Positions 60,400 to 64,000 of a stretch of 64,000 nucleotides of DNA are shown here, piece by piece. The DNA lies in the NCBI RefSeq assembly GCF_030009775.1, contig NZ_JASCTH010000015.1, forward strand, positions 116,187 through 180,186, in the 5' to 3' direction. Position 1 is the stretch's first letter, and each line of letters opens with the position of its first letter. A program made the translations under genes and the position numbers. Below the pieces are notes generated by a model. It made no database searches. It was not told the DNA's origin and was given only the letters and a program-made list of their open reading frames with translations. The stretch comes from Actinoplanes sandaracinus. GTDB lineage: Bacteria; Actinomycetota; Actinomycetes; Mycobacteriales; Micromonosporaceae.

Positions 60400-61727
60400 A
60401 AGCCGTCGTGGCCGCGGTGACCGCCGCGCTTACCGCCGCCCTGCTGACCGTGCCCGCTCCCGCCGCCGCTTCCGCGAACAAGGCCGGCCTCACGCACGGC
60501 GCCGGACCGGCGAAGAGCGCCGTCGCCCCCGAGATCCCCTGCCCCAAGCCCAAAGTGGCGTTGCCGAGCATGCCGCCCCGGCCCACCCCGCCGGCCGAGG
60601 TCGCCGATGACATGGCGGTCGGCGGTCCGGCCCTCGCCACGCACGGCCTGGTCGTTCCCGAGGGCAGCCCGCCGCCGCCCGCGCTCACCGCGACCACCTG
60701 GCTGGTCGCCGACCTCGGTTCCGGCCAGGTGCTCGGCGCGTGCGGCCCGCACGTGCACCAGACCCCGGCCAGCGTGCAGAAGATGCTCCTGGCCGCGACC
60801 GCGATCAATCAGCTCGACCCGGCCCAGAAGATGACCGTCACCCGGGGCGATCTGAACATCGAGCCGGGCAGTTCAGCGGTCGGCCTGGTGGTCGGCGGCA
60901 CCTACCAGATCTCGACGCTCTGGCTCGGTCTGATGCTCAACTCCGGCAACGACGCCGCCAACGCCCTCGCCCGGCTGGCCGGTGGTGGCGGCGACGACGG
61001 GCAGGCCCGGACCGTCGCGGCCATGAACGCCAAGGCGGCCGAGATCGGCGCCCGCCAGACCCATGCGGTGACTCCGTCCGGATTGGACGGCCAAGGACAA
61101 TTCACCAGCGCGTACGATCTCGCGCTGATCGCCCGGGTGTGTTTCGCCAGCGACGATTTCCGCAGGTACGTGCTGACGCGGATCGCGAAGATGCCCGCCC
61201 AGACGAAACCGAAGGTGGGCGGTTTCCAGTTCCAGAACGAGAACAAACTGATCTACAACTACCCGGGGGCGCTCGGCGGCAAGACCGGGTTCACGACCCT
61301 GGCCCGGCACAGTTACGTGGGCGCCGCCACCCGCAACGGGCGGACTCTGGTGGCCACCCTGCTCGGGGCCGAGGCGCGTCCGCTGCGCGGCTGGGAACAG
61401 GGCGCCGCACTGCTGGACTGGGGTTTCGCTCTGCCGTCCGGTTCCTCGGTGGGACATCTGGTCACCCCGGAGGAGGTGGCCGCCGCGTCGGCGGCGGTTT
61501 CCGCGAGCCCCGCGGCGAGCGGGGACGGCCAGGCCGCCGAGGCAGCCGGCGCCGCACACCCGTCCGGGCCGACCGGGTTCACCGTGGTCGCGGCGGTGTC
61601 GGTGGCGGCCACGCTGACCGCCGTCCCGCTCCTGCTGCTGCTCACCCAGCGACGCCGGCGCCGCCTGACCCGCGAAGCCGGCGAGACCCGCGGCGATTCC
61701 AGGCCCGGTGAAGCCCGGGCCGGTTAG
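60396..61727 (+). CDS. D-alanyl-D-alanine carboxypeptidase (PBP5/6 type)
   Basis: Serine-type penicillin-binding protein of 443 residues that trims peptidoglycan stem peptides. Signal peptide KAVVAAVTAALTAALLTVPAPAAASA. Active-site motifs: SVQK (Ser about 126), SGN (about 183), KTG (about 296) in GGKTGFTTLARHSYVGAA. A single C-terminal membrane helix (GFTVVAAVSVAATLTAVPLLLLL) anchors it, followed by an Arg-rich cytoplasmic tail. The GTG at 60396 overlaps the preceding stop. Convergent with the DUF456 gene by four bases. Confidence 0.95.
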   Translation: MKAVVAAVTAALTAALLTVPAPAAASANKAGLTHGAGPAKSAVAPEIPCPKPKVALPSMPPRPTPPAEVADDMAVGGPALATHGLVVPEGSPPPPALTATTWLVADLGSGQVLGACGPHVHQTPASVQKMLLAATAINQLDPAQKMTVTRGDLNIEPGSSAVGLVVGGTYQISTLWLGLMLNSGNDAANALARLAGGGGDDGQARTVAAMNAKAAEIGARQTHAVTPSGLDGQGQFTSAYDLALIARVCFASDDFRRYVLTRIAKMPAQTKPKVGGFQFQNENKLIYNYPGALGGKTGFTTLARHSYVGAATRNGRTLVATLLGAEARPLRGWEQGAALLDWGFALPSGSSVGHLVTPEEVAAASAAVSASPAASGDGQAAEAAGAAHPSGPTGFTVVAAVSVAATLTAVPLLLLLTQRRRRRLTREAGETRGDSRPGEARAG

Positions 61728-62224
61728 GCGAAGGCCAGGCCGAAGAGCCAGACCACCGCGATCAGCAGCGCCGAGGCCAACTCCACCAGCAGTGACAGGC
61801 CGACCGCGGCGATCGCGGAGCGGGTCGACGGCCAGGCGCGCTCCGAACCCAGGCGGTTGAGCTCGACCAGCCACACGCCGAGCACGAAGCCCAGCACGAG
61901 GCCGACGAACGGCACCACGAAGAAGCCGACCAGGCCCAGCACGCCGCCGGCCATCACGGCGCGGGCCGGCACACCGGTGTCCTTGAGCTTCTTGCCGGGC
62001 CACAGGAATTTGATCACCAACCCGGCGCCGGCGATCACCGTGGCGACCACCGCGACGGTCAGCCGCGCGCCCCCGGAGCCGTCGCCGAGGATCGCCCAGA
62101 TCAACACTCCCACCCAGGTGAGCAGCAGTCCGGGAAGCACCGGCACGAGCACACCGATCACCCCGGTCAAGACCACGAGGCCGGAGATGAGGGTGACGGC
62201 CGCACCCGTGTCGCTCAGATCCAT
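61724..62224 (-). CDS. DUF456 membrane protein
   Basis: 166 residues, largely four or five membrane helices: LISGLVVLTGVIGVLVPVLPGLLLTWVGVLIWAI, VAVVATVIAGAGLVIKFLWPGKKLK and the glycine-rich AGGVLGLVGFFVVPFVGLVLGFVLGVWLVEL. This matches the DUF456 pattern; function unknown. The start at ATG 62224 is chosen because upstream frame content is the shadow of the sigma gene. Its stop overlaps the convergent carboxypeptidase stop by four bases. Confidence 0.88.
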   Translation of the reverse strand: MDLSDTGAAVTLISGLVVLTGVIGVLVPVLPGLLLTWVGVLIWAILGDGSGGARLTVAVVATVIAGAGLVIKFLWPGKKLKDTGVPARAVMAGGVLGLVGFFVVPFVGLVLGFVLGVWLVELNRLGSERAWPSTRSAIAAVGLSLLVELASALLIAVVWLFGLAFA

Positions 62225-62428
62225 GCCGACACCTTGCCCCACCTCCGGCAGAAGCCTCAACCAGCCGCCTCGCGCGCCGATGGAAGGCCATCGCGAGGTA
62301 CAGCGATCCGATGCAACCGGTACGCAACTGTCCGTGACCGGAACGTGCACCCTCCGAGGTTGAAAGTTTCTCTTGTCAGCCGGTGCCACCCAGCCAGGGG
62401 CGCCGACGAGCAACCGGGGGAAACAAAA

Positions 62429-63355
62429 ATGACCAGCACCGTGACGACCGCTGCCGACATGATCGCCGACACCGCTTCCGCCACGCCCGTGCTCTCCGTC
62501 GCGGAGCAGGAGGAACTGATCCGCACGCACATGCCGCTGGTCGGCCACCTGGTGCGGGACATGCTCAGCCGTATCCCCAACCACATCCACCGCGACGACC
62601 TGACCAGCGCCGGCCTGCACGCCCTGGTCACCGCCGCCCGCAGCTGGGACCCGGCCCGCGGCGTCCCCTTCAACCGCTTCGCCGGCACCCGGATCCGCGG
62701 CGGCCTGCTCGACGAGCTGCGCGCCCTGGACTGGGCGACCCGCTCGGTGCGGTCCAAGGCCCGTAACACCGACGTGACCCGCCAGCAGCTCACCACCACG
62801 CTGGGCCGTCAGCCGTCGCCGGAGGAGCTGGCGCAGGCGCTCGGCACCACCACCACCGAGCTGCACCAGACCGACACCGACGTGCAGCGCGCCACCGTGC
62901 TCTCGCTGCAGGGCTTCACCACCAGCAGCGCCGACGACCTGGTCACCGAGCGCGACCCGGGCCCGGAGGAGATGCTGCTGCGCCGCGAGCAGATCGGCTA
63001 CCTGCACCACGCCATCGGCTCGCTGCCGGAGCGCCTGCAGACCGTCGTCAACGAGTACTTCCTCCAGGAGCGCCCGATGGCGGACATCGCCGCCGACCTG
63101 GGTGTCACCGAGTCGCGCGTGTCGCAGCTGCGCGCCGAGGCCCTGTCGCTGCTGCGCGACGGCCTCAACACCCACCTCAACCCGGAGATGGCGCCGGTCC
63201 CGGACAACCCGGAGAGCATCACGGCCCGCCGCCGCGCCTCCTACTACGCCAACATCGCCAGCAACACCACCATGCAGAGCCGTCTGGCGATGACCAACGC
63301 CCACGGTCACACCGCGATCGGCCGTGGCTTCAAGCCGGTCCAGCAGGTCGCCTGA
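62429..63355 (+). CDS. FliA/WhiG-type sigma-70 factor
   Basis: 308 residues. Region 2: EELIRTHMPLVGHLVRDMLSRIPNHIHRDDLTSAGLHALVTAARSWDPARGVPFNRFAGTRIRGGLLDELRALDW. Region 3: RQQLTTTLGRQPSPEELAQALG. Region 4: LPERLQTVVNEYFLQERPMADIAADLGVTESRVSQLRAEAL. This matches the FliA/WhiG branch used for flagella or sporulation; motile actinomycetes use it for zoospore flagella. An unusual 60-residue tail after region 4 (NPEMAPVPDNPESITARRRASYYANIASNTTMQSRL) has no clear role. GGGGGAAAC precedes the ATG. No flagellar gene is in the window. Confidence 0.92.
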   Translation: MTSTVTTAADMIADTASATPVLSVAEQEELIRTHMPLVGHLVRDMLSRIPNHIHRDDLTSAGLHALVTAARSWDPARGVPFNRFAGTRIRGGLLDELRALDWATRSVRSKARNTDVTRQQLTTTLGRQPSPEELAQALGTTTTELHQTDTDVQRATVLSLQGFTTSSADDLVTERDPGPEEMLLRREQIGYLHHAIGSLPERLQTVVNEYFLQERPMADIAADLGVTESRVSQLRAEALSLLRDGLNTHLNPEMAPVPDNPESITARRRASYYANIASNTTMQSRLAMTNAHGHTAIGRGFKPVQQVA

Positions 63356-63368
63356 CACCTTCATGAAC

Positions 63369-63401
63369 ATGGGCTCGGCGTCTTCTCGACGCCGAGCCCA
63401 T
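63369..63401. terminator. 14-bp stem bidirectional terminator
   Basis: ATGGGCTCGGCGTC, loop TTCTC, GACGCCGAGCCCAT: a perfect stem between the sigma gene and the convergent HelD-like gene. Confidence 0.85.
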
Positions 63402-63447
63402 CGTCATGCCCACGGAGCGCGCCCGGCCGGCACGCGGGTGAGCGGGG

Positions 63448-64000
63448 TCAGGCCAGGGAGGACAGCACCTTGGGCAGGTCGGTGGTGTGCAGGATGCCGA
63501 GACGGCGGGTGGCACGGGTGACGGCGACGTAGAGGTCGGACAGGCCGCGCGGCGACTCGGCGATGATCTCGTCCGGGGCGACCACCAGCACCGAGTCGAA
63601 CTCGAGGCCCTTGGCCTGCCGAACGGTCATCAGGACGACGTGGTTGAGCAGGTCGGGCTGCTCCCCCACGGCCGCGCCGGGAACCGAGGCGACCAGCTCG
63701 GCGCCGAGCGAGGCCTCCAGACTCTCCGGCACCAGAATGCCGAGGCGGCCCTCCTCGCTGAGGGCGGCCTCCTTGCGGACGTCCGCGATCAGCTCGACGG
63801 CGAGAGCGGCCGGCGCCACCCGCCGCGCCCACGGCGACACACCCGCCGAACGGACCGACCGGGGCGGCCGCAGCGCGGGGTCGACGGCGGCGAGCACGTC
63901 GGCCGCGACCGCCATCACCTCGGACGGGGTCCGGTAGTTGACGCTCAGTTCGACCAGTCGCCAGCGCTGCGCCACGTACGGCTCGAAGACCTGCTCCCAG
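63448..64000 (-). CDS. HelD-like superfamily 1 ATPase, C-terminal part (runs off the window)
   Basis: The 3' end of a UvrD/HelD-like gene; the frame stays open to position 64000, so about 184 C-terminal residues are present. Motifs of the second RecA domain are visible: LVELSVNYRTPSEVM, HVVLMTVRQAKGLEFDSVLVVAP and LYVAVTRATRRLGILHT. HelD/HelR proteins release stalled RNA polymerase, in some actinobacteria with rifampicin resistance. Whether this is HelD, HelR or a plain UvrD-like helicase depends on the missing N-terminal half. Confidence 0.85.
   Translation of the reverse strand, partial: WEQVFEPYVAQRWRLVELSVNYRTPSEVMAVAADVLAAVDPALRPPRSVRSAGVSPWARRVAPAALAVELIADVRKEAALSEEGRLGILVPESLEASLGAELVASVPGAAVGEQPDLLNHVVLMTVRQAKGLEFDSVLVVAPDEIIAESPRGLSDLYVAVTRATRRLGILHTTDLPKVLSSLA

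Noticed and set aside
62225-63370. Upstream extension of the DUF456 protein
   Set aside because: Antisense shadow of the FliA-type sigma gene; the membrane protein begins at 62224.

Overview
The window is high-GC actinobacterial chromosome. It carries F420-dependent enzymes, Lsr2, GlgX/TreY/TreZ trehalose genes, EcsC and PAC2 proteins, HelD, and many starts that look leaderless (a TANNNT hexamer 6-7 nt before ATG/GTG). A FliA/WhiG-type sigma factor and the overall gene style fit Micromonosporaceae, Actinoplanes-like. That placement is inference; no rRNA or tRNA gene is visible.

Layout. 0-5 kb: malate synthase, then a translationally coupled purine-catabolism operon (uraD-uraH-urate oxidase-8-oxoguanine deaminase), both on the minus strand. 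5-8.5 kb: an HrpB-type helicase with a 60-bp in-frame repeat array, preceded by two inverted DnaA boxes. 8.5-15 kb, minus strand: a membrane-anchored solute-binding sensor, a polytopic partner, a PP2C phosphatase, a GGDEF-EAL protein and a Cys-rich YidD. 15-25 kb: treX-treY-treZ, divergent from a GH133 debranching enzyme, a repeat-built 50-codon ORF and a GT4 glycogen synthase-like gene. 25-32 kb: CPA1 antiporter, UBP zinc finger and ketopantoate reductase, then a lipoprotein, EcsC, PAC2, esterase and SnoaL genes.

32-40 kb is the accessory part. A DMT exporter sits behind a 13-codon PPP leader peptide with four mutually exclusive RNA arms. A 4,011-bp Tn402/Tn5053-like element (34301-38311) has TGTCA ends and a 5-bp CAAAC duplication. 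It is inserted inside an 18-bp tandem array and carries a two-component system, DUF6463, DUF2867 and a truncated transposase. Two inverted copies of a ~75-95-bp palindromic repeat lie outside it.

40-54 kb: trmB, a multi-domain histidine kinase with degenerate ATP-binding motifs, gamma-glutamyltranspeptidase, a secreted peptidase-like hydrolase, a PQQ-type sugar dehydrogenase, a sodium:solute symporter, a HAD phosphatase, a GT2 and F420-dependent glucose-6-phosphate dehydrogenase. 54-64 kb: a one-polypeptide ECF sigma / zinc anti-sigma / membrane / GH128-like glycosidase, next to RsbW-like and SpoIIE-like partner-switch genes, MarR, an LLM oxidoreductase, lsr2, a D,D-carboxypeptidase, DUF456, a FliA-type sigma factor and the 3' part of a HelD-like ATPase.

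A recurring theme is in-frame tandem-repeat expansion (24, 30, 36 and 60 bp units) inside or between otherwise conserved housekeeping genes. The strongest candidates for new biology are the attenuated DMT leader, the trans-envelope sigma/glycosidase fusion, and the nested Tn402-like insertion.
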